Positions 7,159-14,489 of a stretch of 16,302 nt of DNA are shown in pieces (position 1 is the first letter of the stretch; every line of letters starts with the position of its first letter). Made by a program: the position numbers and the translations under genes. The notes under the pieces were generated by a model. It was not told where the DNA came from. It did no database searches and saw nothing but the letters and a program-made list of their open reading frames with translations. The stretch covers positions 1 through 16,302 of the forward strand of contig CAIXIZ010000062.1 in NCBI GenBank assembly GCA_903919625.1. The letters run 5' to 3'. This DNA comes from an uncultured Verrucomicrobiota bacterium (GTDB taxonomy: Bacteria; Verrucomicrobiota; Verrucomicrobiia; Opitutales; Opitutaceae).

Positions 7159-8046
7159 TCAGGATTTCGTCCGCAACCCGTGTGCCTGCAGCCAGTCCTC
7201 GGCCTGTCGCACCCAGCAGGCGGCGCGGCCCGCGTCCGGGCGCAGGCCGAAGCCGTGTCCGCCGGTTTCATAGAGGTGCAGTTCCGCTGGCACTCCGGAT
7301 TGCCGCAGTGCGAGATAATATTGCACGGCGTTCTCCACGGGCACGACGCCATCGTCCTGGGCATGGGCGATAAAAGCCGGGGGCGTGTCCGGCTGAACGT
7401 GTTTCTCGGGCGACCACCGGGCCACCAGGTGGGACGCGGGATTCGGGCCGAGCAGCGATTCACGCGAGACCCCATGGGCGAACGGCGGCTCCATCGTGAT
7501 GACCGGATAGATGAGGAGGGTGAAGTCGGGGCGCGCCCGCACCGCATCAATTGCCGCGCCCGTTTTGCCCTCGGGAGATTCATGGAGGGTGGCGGCACTG
7601 GCGGCGAGATGTCCGCCGGCGGAAAAGCCGATGAGGCCAATGCGGTCGGCGCGGACGCCGAAGGAAGCGGCGGAGGAACGCACCGTGCGCAGGGCGCGCA
7701 GCACGTCTTGAAGTGGTGCGGGCTGCCCATACTCGACGAGCCGGGATTTGAGGACAAAGGCGGCGATGCCGAGTGAATTTAGCCAACGCGCGATGGCCGC
7801 GCCTTCGTTTTCCATCGAGAGACGCAGATAGGCTCCGCCGGGACAGATGATGATGCCGGTCCCATTGGCCCGCGCAAAGGGGGCGGGATAATAGGTGAGG
7901 TTGGGGCAGTGGATGTTGGCCAGCCGGGTTTCTTCCACGATGCGTTCTGGGCCGGCGTCTGGCTTCAGGCCCGGCACCCCCTCCGGCCAGAGGTCGATGA
8001 CCTGAGGCGCGAGGTCTTCAGAGGAAGGATGTGATGCGGCGGTCAT
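7159..8046 (-). CDS. Alpha/beta-hydrolase esterase (BD-FAE / acetyl-xylan-esterase-like)
   Basis: The 295-residue product starts at ATG 8046 (MTAASHPSSED). The earlier in-frame start at 8088 would add 14 residues and enters the upstream palindrome. The fold is clear. The oxyanion-hole segment is CPGGAY (68-73), the nucleophile is Ser142 in GFSAGG, the acid is Asp231 or Asp232 in HAQDDGVVP, and the histidine is His264 in GGHGFGL. This order and spacing are typical of carbohydrate-esterase-like members of the BD-FAE/Aes group, which deacylate plant-type polysaccharides or small esters. The sequence IDLWPEGVPG near the N terminus is a common opening for this group in polysaccharide-degrading bacteria. 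I see no signal peptide from this start, so it may act in the cytoplasm on imported sugars. A functional link to the hydrolase at 1-2637 is possible but not shown. Confidence 0.85.
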   Translation of the reverse strand: MTAASHPSSEDLAPQVIDLWPEGVPGLKPDAGPERIVEETRLANIHCPNLTYYPAPFARANGTGIIICPGGAYLRLSMENEGAAIARWLNSLGIAAFVLKSRLVEYGQPAPLQDVLRALRTVRSSAASFGVRADRIGLIGFSAGGHLAASAATLHESPEGKTGAAIDAVRARPDFTLLIYPVITMEPPFAHGVSRESLLGPNPASHLVARWSPEKHVQPDTPPAFIAHAQDDGVVPVENAVQYYLALRQSGVPAELHLYETGGHGFGLRPDAGRAACWVRQAEDWLQAHGLRTKS

Positions 8047-8082
8047 GGCAATTTCAGTCCCGGCAATTCCGAGGCGGGCAGG

Positions 8083-8144
8083 GGGCAAGTCAACCGTACC
8101 TTACCCTGCAGTAGAACCCGACTGGGGCAACGCCCGACTTGCCC
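8083..8144. repeat. 62-nt palindromic element between divergent esterase and YdeI genes
   Basis: GGGCAAGTC (8083-8091) and GACTTGCCC (8136-8144) form a perfect 9-bp inverted repeat. A small hairpin GGGC-AAC-GCCC (8125-8135) lies just inside the right arm. It sits in the divergent promoter region about 40 bp before the esterase start, so it could be an operator, a leader structure or another dispersed palindrome. Confidence 0.45.
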
Positions 8145-8260
8145 GCTTATGCCATCCTCTGCGGTCAATGCCGCTGGCAGTCGCAGCAAAGATCTCAAAA
8201 TTCGATTCGCCACCGAGAGCTCAGTCAACCAAGCTTTTGGCTGCCGTCTGGCCATGGACC

Positions 8261-8878
8261 ATGAATAAAAACACCGACCCCCGCATCGACGGGTACATCG
8301 CGGACGCGGCCCCGTTTGCCCGGCCGATTCTCCGGCAGCTAAGGAAGCTGATTCACCGTGGCTGTCCCGATGTGGCAGAAACCATCAAATGGAACTGTCC
8401 GGCTTTTCTGCATCGCGGCAAAATCCTGTGCATGATGCCGGCCTTTAAGGCGCATTGTGGCTTTGTCTTCTGGAACAAGGCGGTGAAGAAAATCATCCAA
8501 AAAGATCGGGGCACACCCGCCACCGGGATGAAACTGTTCGGCCGGATCACCACGCTGGCCGATTTGCCAGATGACCGCACCATGCTCCGGTATATCCGCG
8601 CCGCGGCGGCACTAAATGTTGCGGACAAACCTGCCCGTCCCCGCCCGGCGGCGCGATCACGGCCTGCACCATCTGTTCCCGCTGACCTGGCCGAGGCGCT
8701 GAAGGAAAATCCTGTCGCCGCACTCGCTTTTGCCAATTTTAGCCCGAGCTGCCGCCGCGAATATGTCGGGTGGATTACCGAGGCGAAACGGACCGAGACC
8801 CGGGACAGACGGGTTGCCACCACAGTGCAATGGCTTGCCGAAGGAAAGCAGCGAAACTGGAAATATCTGAACTGCTGA
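8261..8878 (+). CDS. YdeI/OmpD-associated family protein with DUF1801 domain
   Basis: The 205-residue product starts at ATG 8261 (MNKNTDPRIDGYI). The frame is open further upstream, but that stretch is non-coding in character and overlaps the palindrome at 8083. Residues about 12-115 are a DUF1801/YdhG-like domain, with ARPILRQLRKLI, the ETIKWNCPAFLHRGKILC segment and a GFVFWNKA strand. A Pro/Arg-rich linker (about 121-140) joins it to a C-terminal helical YdeI-type domain, LAEALKENPVAALAFANFSPSCRREYVGWI followed by EAKRTETRDRR. This layout is standard for the family. Members have been linked to bacteriocin or stress resistance, but the biochemical role is unknown. It appears monocistronic, with an imperfect hairpin just after its stop. 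Confidence 0.85.
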   Translation: MNKNTDPRIDGYIADAAPFARPILRQLRKLIHRGCPDVAETIKWNCPAFLHRGKILCMMPAFKAHCGFVFWNKAVKKIIQKDRGTPATGMKLFGRITTLADLPDDRTMLRYIRAAAALNVADKPARPRPAARSRPAPSVPADLAEALKENPVAALAFANFSPSCRREYVGWITEAKRTETRDRRVATTVQWLAEGKQRNWKYLNC

Positions 8879-8879
8879 C

Positions 8880-8914
8880 GAGGCACCAAGGCTCCCATAT
8901 TGGGGCTTGTGCTC
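8880..8914 (+). terminator. Imperfect hairpin after the YdeI-family gene
   Basis: The sequence from 8880 to 8914 folds on itself through GCAC/GTGC-type, CAAG/CTTG and CCCA/TGGG pairings with small bulges around a TAT loop. It starts two bases past the TGA at 8876-8878. No U-tract follows, so termination is only a possibility. Confidence 0.25.
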
Positions 8915-8978
8915 CGAGGTGGGTCACCATTCCCTCTCTTCGCAGCCTGGCCACTCTCCAATCCATCATGCACCTCAA

Positions 8979-9575
8979 GTGACGCCCCCCCTGCGCCAGT
9001 CCCTCAGTGCCACCGCCCTTTTTCTCCGGGAATGGATCCGTCGGCCCCAGCAGATTGGCTCAATCATGCCGAGTTCGGAAAACCTCGGCCATGCCATGGC
9101 CGACTGGCTTTCACCCGACCCCGACGACTTGGTGCTCGAGCTCGGCCCTGGCACGGGTGCCATTACCAAGGCTCTGCTGGCTCGTGGCGTGCAGCCGGAA
9201 CGGCTTGTCGCCATTGAAATGTCCCCCGATCTTGCGGGGCTGCTGGGCCGGCGTTTTCCCAATATCCATGTCATCCGGGGTGATGCGCAGGAGATGGCCC
9301 GGCTGTTGGAGCCACACACGGCGGGTGTGCGTCGCGTGGGCACGGTGGTCTCGAGCCTGCCCCTGCGCCAGTTCAGCGAGGAATTTACCCGTGCGCTCGC
9401 CGGCAAGATCCGCGCCCTGCTCCGTCCGGGCGGTTGTTGGGTGCAATATAGCTACCATCTCGGCACGCGCCGCCAGCATGGTTCGGAACAGTTCAACCTG
9501 CGCGGTTCCAGCATCGTGTGGCGCAATCTTCCGCCCGCCCGGGTCTGCGTCTACGAAAAACAGACCGCCGCCTGA
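8979..9575 (+). CDS. Class I SAM-dependent methyltransferase, PmtA/KsgA-like
   Basis: From GTG 8979 the product is 198 residues. The frame is open from TTG 8907, but the extra 24 residues look non-coding. The N-terminal FLREWIRRPQQIGSIMPSS is characteristic of the phospholipid N-methyltransferase (PmtA)-like group related to rRNA adenine dimethylases. SAM motif I is ELGPGTGAIT (54-63), the motif-II acid is Glu80 in AIEMSPDL, and the adenine-binding GDA is at 101-103. SSLPLR (125-130) occupies the motif-IV position. The length matches single-domain bacterial PmtA. A likely reaction is stepwise methylation of phosphatidylethanolamine, but related proteins have unknown substrates. No phosphatidylserine or choline pathway gene is adjacent. 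Two short hairpins overlap the stop codon (9542-9581). Confidence 0.8.
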   Translation: MTPPLRQSLSATALFLREWIRRPQQIGSIMPSSENLGHAMADWLSPDPDDLVLELGPGTGAITKALLARGVQPERLVAIEMSPDLAGLLGRRFPNIHVIRGDAQEMARLLEPHTAGVRRVGTVVSSLPLRQFSEEFTRALAGKIRALLRPGGCWVQYSYHLGTRRQHGSEQFNLRGSSIVWRNLPPARVCVYEKQTAA

Positions 9576-9618
9576 GGGCGGACGTGGTTCCGGCGTGGCG
9601 CGGCCTGGTACGCCTCCG

Positions 9619-9648
9619 TTGACTTTCCGGGGCAGTCCTGCGCATATT
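9619..9648 (+). promoter_or_regulatory. Possible sigma70-type promoter
   Basis: TTGACT (9619-9624) is followed after 18 bp by CATATT (9643-9648). The match is five of six at -35 and four of six at -10. It lies just upstream of the small ORF at 9657 and about 360 bp before the DUF4097-like gene, and could serve either. Confidence 0.35.
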
Positions 9649-9656
9649 GGTCAACT

Positions 9657-9917
9657 GTGACTGCTTCCGTCCATTTTCCACCTGCCGCCACGCTTCGCTG
9701 GCTGTCCGAACACGCCGGTTTTCCGGCCAGCCGCCTGCCCGCCCGTGCCGAGCTGTTATTGCTGCTGGCCTCTGCTGCAGAAGGGGATGGGGCGGAGCCT
9801 GGCTCCTCCAAGGACATCCTGCAGCGGCAACGCCCGGCGCTTAGTGTGTCGTTGCGCGCCCATGCTTTGCGCCGTTCGCAGGCCCATTTCAAGTGCGACA
9901 ACAGTGTCAACGTCTGA
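9657..9917 (+). CDS. Doubtful small hypothetical protein (86 residues)
   Basis: GTG 9657 opens an 86-residue frame ending at TGA 9915. Codons are GC-rich at position three in the first half, as in real genes here. The second half (after about residue 45) is less protein-like. The product has a Leu/Ala-rich helix (RAELLLLLASAAE) and no recognised domain. A candidate promoter lies just upstream. It may be a small gene, the eroded start of an upstream cistron, or chance. The 91-bp gap after it runs to the secreted-protein gene at 10009. Confidence 0.3.
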   Translation: MTASVHFPPAATLRWLSEHAGFPASRLPARAELLLLLASAAEGDGAEPGSSKDILQRQRPALSVSLRAHALRRSQAHFKCDNSVNV

Positions 9918-10008
9918 ACGGGCGGTTTTGGAAACGACGTCGGCTCTCCCGGTCATTGCCCGCTTCATCGGGCTTGTCGCCGTAGGGAGAAAAGTCATCG
10001 TCGCGCCC

Positions 10009-11055
10009 ATGAAATCACGCTGCCTCTGGCTCGCGCTGCTGCTCGGTGCCGCCGCCACCTCTGCGTCGGCGATGATCGAGCATAAGGTGCAGAAAACGTT
10101 CTCGGTGGCTGCCGCCGGTGCCGTGCTTGACGCCGGTCTGTTCAGCGGCGCGATCAATGTCACCGTCTCCGACGGAAACGCCATCGAGGTCGAGTTGGTG
10201 GAACAGTGTGAGGAAAAAACCGAGGCCGCCGCCGCGCCCAAATTTGCCAATCTGGATTTGGCGATCGGGCAACAAGCAGACGGCCGCGTCGCCATCACCG
10301 CCACCTACCGTCAGAAGGTAAGTTTCACGTGGCAGAACTGGCCGCCGGTGCTGCTGACGCTGAACGTGAAAGTGCCCCGCCATTGCGACGTCACCCTCCA
10401 GACCCGCGATGGCGACATCACCGTGGGCGCCTTGCAGGGCAAAGTTGATCTCCGCAATGAGACCGGGAAGATCTTTGCCGATGAAATTGACGGGACGCTC
10501 ACCGTGCACAGCCGTTCCGGGGAAATTGGCCTCACCGCCTGCTCTGGAATGATCGAGGTCCAGACCCTGACCGCGCCCATTCTCATTGGCCGTTCCCCCG
10601 GCGGAGCACGGCTGGCCAGCGATGGCGGCGCGATTGAAATTCAAAACGCCGGGGGTGTCACCACGGTGACCGGCAATGGCTCCGAGGTGAAGGTGCATTT
10701 CGCCCATCCGGTCACGCACATGGCAGACCTGACAACCTCGGGCGGCAATATCATGGTGGTTTTCGACCAGCGCAGTGCGGCCAATCTTGATGCGCAGGCG
10801 TCCATCTTTGGCAAAGTGATGGTGCAGAATCTGCCTCTGCCCGGTCTGACCAACGGCGAGAAACGCGTGGGTCTGTCCGCGAAGCTCAATGGCGGCGGCC
10901 CGGCCATCGTCATCCGGGCGGCAGGTGGCCATGTCATCTTGCGGGGAGAGAAACCGCCGGAGGAGTTCAAGCCGGACCCGGTGCCGGCGCCCGAGGGAGC
11001 GAAGCTCCCGGCCGATGACCGGATCAAACCGCCCGGGGGCGGGGCAGCTCCTTAA
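10009..11055 (+). CDS. Secreted DUF4097-like beta-repeat (adhesin-type) protein
   Basis: The 348-residue product starts at ATG 10009, chosen because a clean signal peptide follows: MKSRC, a Leu/Ala core, and a likely cut after ATSASA at residue 21. The mature part is almost entirely short beta strands. The repeats have the shape seen in DUF4097/DUF2807 right-handed beta-helix proteins: VTLQTRDGDITVG, KVDLRNETGKIFADEI, LTVHSRSGEIGLTA, ASDGGAIEIQNAGG and LTTSGGNIMVVF. Residues 316-348 form a Pro/Glu/Lys-rich tail. It probably sits in the periplasm or on the outer surface. The family has no defined activity and often accompanies anti-sigma or envelope-stress genes, none of which is seen here. 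An AGGGAG at 9983 lies too far upstream to be an efficient ribosome site. The last 32 bases overlap the convergent waaA gene. Confidence 0.8.
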   Translation: MKSRCLWLALLLGAAATSASAMIEHKVQKTFSVAAAGAVLDAGLFSGAINVTVSDGNAIEVELVEQCEEKTEAAAAPKFANLDLAIGQQADGRVAITATYRQKVSFTWQNWPPVLLTLNVKVPRHCDVTLQTRDGDITVGALQGKVDLRNETGKIFADEIDGTLTVHSRSGEIGLTACSGMIEVQTLTAPILIGRSPGGARLASDGGAIEIQNAGGVTTVTGNGSEVKVHFAHPVTHMADLTTSGGNIMVVFDQRSAANLDAQASIFGKVMVQNLPLPGLTNGEKRVGLSAKLNGGGPAIVIRAAGGHVILRGEKPPEEFKPDPVPAPEGAKLPADDRIKPPGGGAAP

Positions 11056-12325
11056 GTTCGTCCTGTAGGGCCGCCAGGGTGCGGGCGGTTGCGCCCCGGT
11101 TGGTCCCGGCCCAGGCACTTGCGGCGGCCGCCATGCGCCCGCGGCGTCCGGCGTCCTCCAGCAGTTCAACCGCGGCTGTGACGAGCGCGCCCGCATGCTC
11201 GACCTCGCGCGCCGCACCGCCGGTGTCGAGGGCGCGGACAATTTCCCGGAAATTTGACATCCGCGGCCCGTGTAAAATTGGCCGGCCCAGGATCGCGGCC
11301 TCGACCGGGGTCTGCCCGCCCTCATGCGGCGCGAGGCTTTTGCCGACGAAAACCAGGTCGGCCAGCTGGGTGAGTTTTCGCAGCTCACCGGTCGTGTCGG
11401 CCACCGCCACATCCACCTCACCGGGGGCGTCGCCCTTGAGCCGGAAATGGCAGCGCAGCCCGGAACGTTCCAGCACGGGACGGATTTCCTCGCGCCGCTC
11501 GGCATGCCGGGGAACGAGCAGCAGTGAAACGGCGATGCCATGGGCGCGGGCGGCGACCAGCGCCTGCAGCAGCGCGGCCTCCTCGCCGGGCCAGGTGGAG
11601 GAACCGAGCAGCACGAGGCCGCTGGAGGGCAGGCCCAGGGCGGCGCGCAGTTTCGCTTTCTCCCCGTCACTGAGGAGCGGGATGTTCACATCGAGTTTCA
11701 GGCTGCCGGTCAAGGTGACCTGCGCCGCCGGCACCCCGAGCGCGCAGAACCGCTCGGCGTCCTGCGCTGACGCGGCCAGCACCCGCGTGACGCCGTTGAA
11801 CAACAGGCCGGCCAGCGGGCGCAGGCGGTGGAGCCGGCGTTGACTGCGGTCGCTCAGGCGGGCATTGACGCAAACGACCGGCACGCCACGGGCGCGTGCC
11901 TGGGCCAGATGCTCGGGCCAGCGTTCGCTTTCCATCAGCACGACGAGATCGGGCTGCACGGCGGCCCACGCGCGACGGGAGAACAGCCAGCAGTCGGTGG
12001 GAAAATAACCGAGCGCCAGCACCAGCGCGGAGTAGCGGCTGCGCGCCTCGGCATAGCCGGTACTCGTCGTGGTGGTCAGGTAAACCTCGGCCCCGGCGGC
12101 CCGCAGGCCTTCGAGCAGCGGGCCGAGCGCGAGCATCTCCCCGACACTCACGGCCTGCACCCAGACCCGTGGCGTGCCGGAGCTCTTCGCCGGCAGCGGC
12201 GGCGTGGCGCCAAACCGCTGCAGGAAATGCCGCCGGTAACCGCCGCGCCGCCGCATGCGCCACAGGTAATAGGGGGCGGCGAGCAGCATTGCAGGCGGAA
12301 ACAGGAGCCGGTAGAGCCAGATCAT
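11024..12325 (-). CDS. waaA: 3-deoxy-D-manno-octulosonic acid (Kdo) transferase
   Basis: WaaA adds Kdo from CMP-Kdo to lipid A precursor on the cytoplasmic face of the inner membrane, the first step of LPS core assembly. The product is 433 residues, the usual size, from ATG 12325. An N-terminal anchor helix (MIWLYRLLFPPAMLLAAPYY) precedes a GT-B fold. WVQAVSVGEMLALGPLL carries the catalytic base Glu63. Other family landmarks are YLTTTTSTGY (82-91), MESERWPEHL (131-140, ETEIWP in most homologues), TGSLKLD (206-212) and the CMP-binding FVGKSLAPHEGGQTPVEAA (326-344). The usual GSTHxGEE reads GSSTWPGEE here. It begins 12 bp after the exosortase stop, so the two are probably co-transcribed. Its 3' end overlaps the convergent DUF4097-like gene by 32 bp. 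Confidence 0.95.
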   Translation of the reverse strand: MIWLYRLLFPPAMLLAAPYYLWRMRRRGGYRRHFLQRFGATPPLPAKSSGTPRVWVQAVSVGEMLALGPLLEGLRAAGAEVYLTTTTSTGYAEARSRYSALVLALGYFPTDCWLFSRRAWAAVQPDLVVLMESERWPEHLAQARARGVPVVCVNARLSDRSQRRLHRLRPLAGLLFNGVTRVLAASAQDAERFCALGVPAAQVTLTGSLKLDVNIPLLSDGEKAKLRAALGLPSSGLVLLGSSTWPGEEAALLQALVAARAHGIAVSLLLVPRHAERREEIRPVLERSGLRCHFRLKGDAPGEVDVAVADTTGELRKLTQLADLVFVGKSLAPHEGGQTPVEAAILGRPILHGPRMSNFREIVRALDTGGAAREVEHAGALVTAAVELLEDAGRRGRMAAAASAWAGTNRGATARTLAALQDELKELPRPRAV

Positions 12326-12337
12326 CGCCGGGCGTGC

Positions 12338-13351
12338 TTACGGGGACGGGCGTTCGCCCGGAACCGGTTTCACCGGATGCGCGGCCGCATCATGGCGGCC
12401 GAAACTGATCCTGAGATTGAGCAGCGGCAGCAGGCAGAGCAGGCCCACGACCGTCAGGCCGAGCACCGCGTAGCCGGCAAAATCATGCACCTTTTCCTCC
12501 ATGCTTTTTTCGCCGTAGTTGTAAGCCCAGGCCGTCAGAAAAAGCGCGCGCAGGATGTTCATGCCAAAGGCGAACAGCACCGCCAGGGCCACCAGCAGAA
12601 ATTTCTTCCACCCGCGGTCCAGAAACACCGCTGCCAGAAACGAGCCGGCAAACAGGCAGGCAGTGAATGAACGGATGCCCGAACACGCCTCGGCCACCCC
12701 CACTTCATTGCGCTGGCCGGCGATGATTTCCGGCAGCGCCAGCACATTGCCATTGCGCTGGATGGGCAGACCCAGCGTGTCGAAGACGAAGAAGACCACC
12801 GCTGTCACCCGCTGCAGCAGAAACTGGCTGAGGTTGTTTTCCACCACCGACACCATCGGTGCGGAAACCAGCCAGACCAGCGCGGGAAAGACAAACAACG
12901 CCGCGAGCTGGCGCCGGGTACTGACCGGGCCGGGGGCACTGACAAACAACAACGCCAGCAGCAGCGTGCTGGCCCCCAGGGTAAGGGCCAGGGTGCCCGG
13001 ATAGGATGCGCCGTTGCCCGCCCGGTATAGCGCACCCAGGAGAAACATCCCGGCACCAGCCCCCAGGGTCACATACGCGGCCGCCAGCCAGCCGTGCTCC
13101 TGCCTTCCCCCAGCTGGCGGAAAGTCCGGCTCCGCGCCGTGGCGCAGCGCGGAGAGAATGCGTGGCCAGCGGTCATGCACCACATAGGCCACAAACAGCG
13201 GGACCAGCCAGCCGAACGAATAGTCTGATTTCGCCTGCCACCAATGGGATTGATCCCACGCGACAAAGCCCAGAAAGCCCGCCCCGAGCAGCAGGGCGGT
13301 GAGAAACGGCGCCGGCACGGTGTCGGTCCACTTTTTCCAAAGGGCGGTCAT
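12338..13351 (-). CDS. Exosortase/archaeosortase family membrane transpeptidase
   Basis: The 337-residue polytopic protein has at least eight hydrophobic segments. It carries the exosortase catalytic triad: Cys223 in VAEACSGIRSF, Arg268 in MNILRALFLT and His289 in KVHDFAGYAVL. Exosortases recognise C-terminal sorting tags (PEP-CTERM or variants) on exported proteins, cut them, and probably attach them to a surface component. The N-terminal region has WWQAKSDYSFGWLVP (37-51), the usual opening of the family. The C-terminal 20 residues are a Pro-rich cytoplasmic tail. I cannot assign an Xrt subtype. No tagged substrate and no EpsI-type partner domain is visible in the window. It lies between a hypothetical gene (69-bp gap) and waaA (12-bp gap). 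Confidence 0.93.
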   Translation of the reverse strand: MTALWKKWTDTVPAPFLTALLLGAGFLGFVAWDQSHWWQAKSDYSFGWLVPLFVAYVVHDRWPRILSALRHGAEPDFPPAGGRQEHGWLAAAYVTLGAGAGMFLLGALYRAGNGASYPGTLALTLGASTLLLALLFVSAPGPVSTRRQLAALFVFPALVWLVSAPMVSVVENNLSQFLLQRVTAVVFFVFDTLGLPIQRNGNVLALPEIIAGQRNEVGVAEACSGIRSFTACLFAGSFLAAVFLDRGWKKFLLVALAVLFAFGMNILRALFLTAWAYNYGEKSMEEKVHDFAGYAVLGLTVVGLLCLLPLLNLRISFGRHDAAAHPVKPVPGERPSP

Positions 13352-13420
13352 ACAAGGAAGGATGCGCCAAACTGTCGTGATCGCAAAGTCCGCGCCAGCA
13401 CTTTCGCGCTTGGGGCCGGC

Positions 13421-13777
13421 TCAATGTTTTTCACCCAGTCGCGCAGTCACGAGTTCACGGAGGCCAGGCTCCAACGCGGCGCTTTGGCCGGCGAAGCGTG
13501 CGGCCAGTTCGTCCCACGGGACGGCGCCTCCTTGCTGCAGCACGGGAGTCTCGTTTTTCAGCGGAGAAGAGTCCCCTTCATCCACGCGGCTATGCGTGAA
13601 ACCTCCGCCCGTTTTCCAAGTCAGCACGCAGCTGCCCGAGCCAAGATTGTAGCCCAGTTGAAATCCGGTCAGTCGGCCGTGCAGATCATGCCAGGTAACA
13701 AGATCCATCCCGTCGCCATCAAACCAACGGCGACGCCCGCCCGGCTCCTGCCTGACTTGGTGAAATTCCTTAAGCAT
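13421..13777 (-). CDS. Conserved hypothetical protein, 118 residues
   Basis: ATG 13777 opens MLKEFHQVRQEPGGRRRWFDGDGMDLVTWHD. The rest alternates short strands and turns (GRLTGFQLGYNLGSGSCVLTW, residues 34-54), then GGGFTHSRVDEGDSSPLKNETPVL, and ends in a helix (EPGLRELVTARL). I recall similar small proteins in many Gram-negative genomes annotated only as hypothetical. The conserved features appear to be R(R/W)WF, DLVxWxD, GFQLxY, THSxVDxGD and PLKNxTP. There is no signal peptide or membrane helix, so it should be cytoplasmic. It is the probable first gene of the exosortase-waaA operon. A TTGACA on the minus strand (13813-13808) lies 30 bp before the start, but I see no matching -10. Confidence 0.75.
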   Translation of the reverse strand: MLKEFHQVRQEPGGRRRWFDGDGMDLVTWHDLHGRLTGFQLGYNLGSGSCVLTWKTGGGFTHSRVDEGDSSPLKNETPVLQQGGAVPWDELAARFAGQSAALEPGLRELVTARLGEKH

Positions 13778-13997
13778 ACGTTAAAAGTGGATTGACCGGA
13801 TAATGAGTGTCAAATCGCAATAATTTGGCGAATACGCCGTTTCTTCTCTCCAGAACGGGGCAAAAAGGCCTCCCGCCCGACTTGAGGAGTAAGTAGGAGG
13901 GAGGAAAGAGCGGTCAAGGCGACTTTCCCCTTTTTGCGGCACTCCGGCACAGCTTTGACATTGTCCGCCGGCTCTGCTCTGCTGCCCTTCCTTGAAC
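13778..13997. promoter_or_regulatory. Divergent intergenic region between the exosortase operon and the HIT-phoH operon
   Basis: This 220-bp gap should hold both promoters. A perfect TTGACA lies on the plus strand at 13955-13960, 37 bp before the HIT start, with only a weak -10 (TCTGCT, 13978-13983). Another TTGACA lies on the minus strand at 13813-13808. A small palindrome CAAAT-CGCAATA-ATTTG spans 13811-13827 and overlaps the minus-strand -35 candidate, so it could be an operator. CCTCCC (13869-13874) and GGGAGG (13899-13904) are a looser inverted repeat. Confidence 0.4.
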
Positions 13998-14489
13998 ATG
14001 GAGTCGTTGCACGCCCATTGGCGGATGGATTACATCACGGCCCCGCGCCTTCCGGCCGGGTCGTGCCCGTTTACCGCGTTACCCTTGCTCGGCGACGACC
14101 GCGCTGCGCTGATCGTCCACCGCAGCCGGCTGACCTACCTGATGCTCAACCGCTATCCGTATAACCCCGGCCACCTGCTCGCCATCCCGTTTCGGGAGAC
14201 CATTGAACTCGAGGATCTCACCGCCGAGGAAAGCGCGGATCTCATGGCAACGATGACTTTTGCCAAACAACTGCTGGCGGCCGCACTCTCGCCCGACGGT
14301 TTCAATCTCGGCTTCAACCTTGGCTCCGCCGCCGGCGGCAGCATCCCGCATCTGCACGCCCACATCGTTCCCCGCTGGAACGGCGACACCAACTTCATGC
14401 CCGTCCTGGGCCAGACCCGCGTCCTCCCGCAGGCGCTGGACGCCACCTGGCTTTGCCTCGTGACCAAGGCCAAAGAACTGAAAGGTTGA
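13998..14489 (+). CDS. HIT-family nucleotide hydrolase/phosphorylase (Ap4A-type)
   Basis: The 163-residue product starts at ATG 13998. TTG 13992 would add two residues. The N-terminal SLHAHWRMDYI matches the opening of the Ap4A phosphorylase-like HIT branch. NRYPYNPGHLLAIPFRE (51-67) precedes the HIT motif HLHAHIVPRW (118-127), in which His120 is the expected nucleophile that takes the nucleotidyl group. NTNF-like GDTNFMPV (129-136) follows. In many members an N-terminal CxxC binds a metal. Here only Cys23 remains (SCPFTAL), so the metal site is probably lost. The likely role is cleaving Ap4A or AMP-conjugates. The stop overlaps the next gene's TTG start (TTGA), indicating translational coupling with phoH. 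Confidence 0.9.
   Translation: MESLHAHWRMDYITAPRLPAGSCPFTALPLLGDDRAALIVHRSRLTYLMLNRYPYNPGHLLAIPFRETIELEDLTAEESADLMATMTFAKQLLAAALSPDGFNLGFNLGSAAGGSIPHLHAHIVPRWNGDTNFMPVLGQTRVLPQALDATWLCLVTKAKELKG

Noticed and set aside
10015..11670. 551-codon minus-strand ORF across the DUF4097-like gene and waaA
   Set aside because: It runs antisense to a clear signal-peptide protein and out of frame with waaA. Its Arg/Pro/Gly-rich, low-complexity composition is typical of a high-GC shadow frame.
13781..13999. 72-codon minus-strand ORF in the divergent promoter region
   Set aside because: It fills the only space for two divergent promoters, has no domain-like sequence, and overlaps the HIT start.
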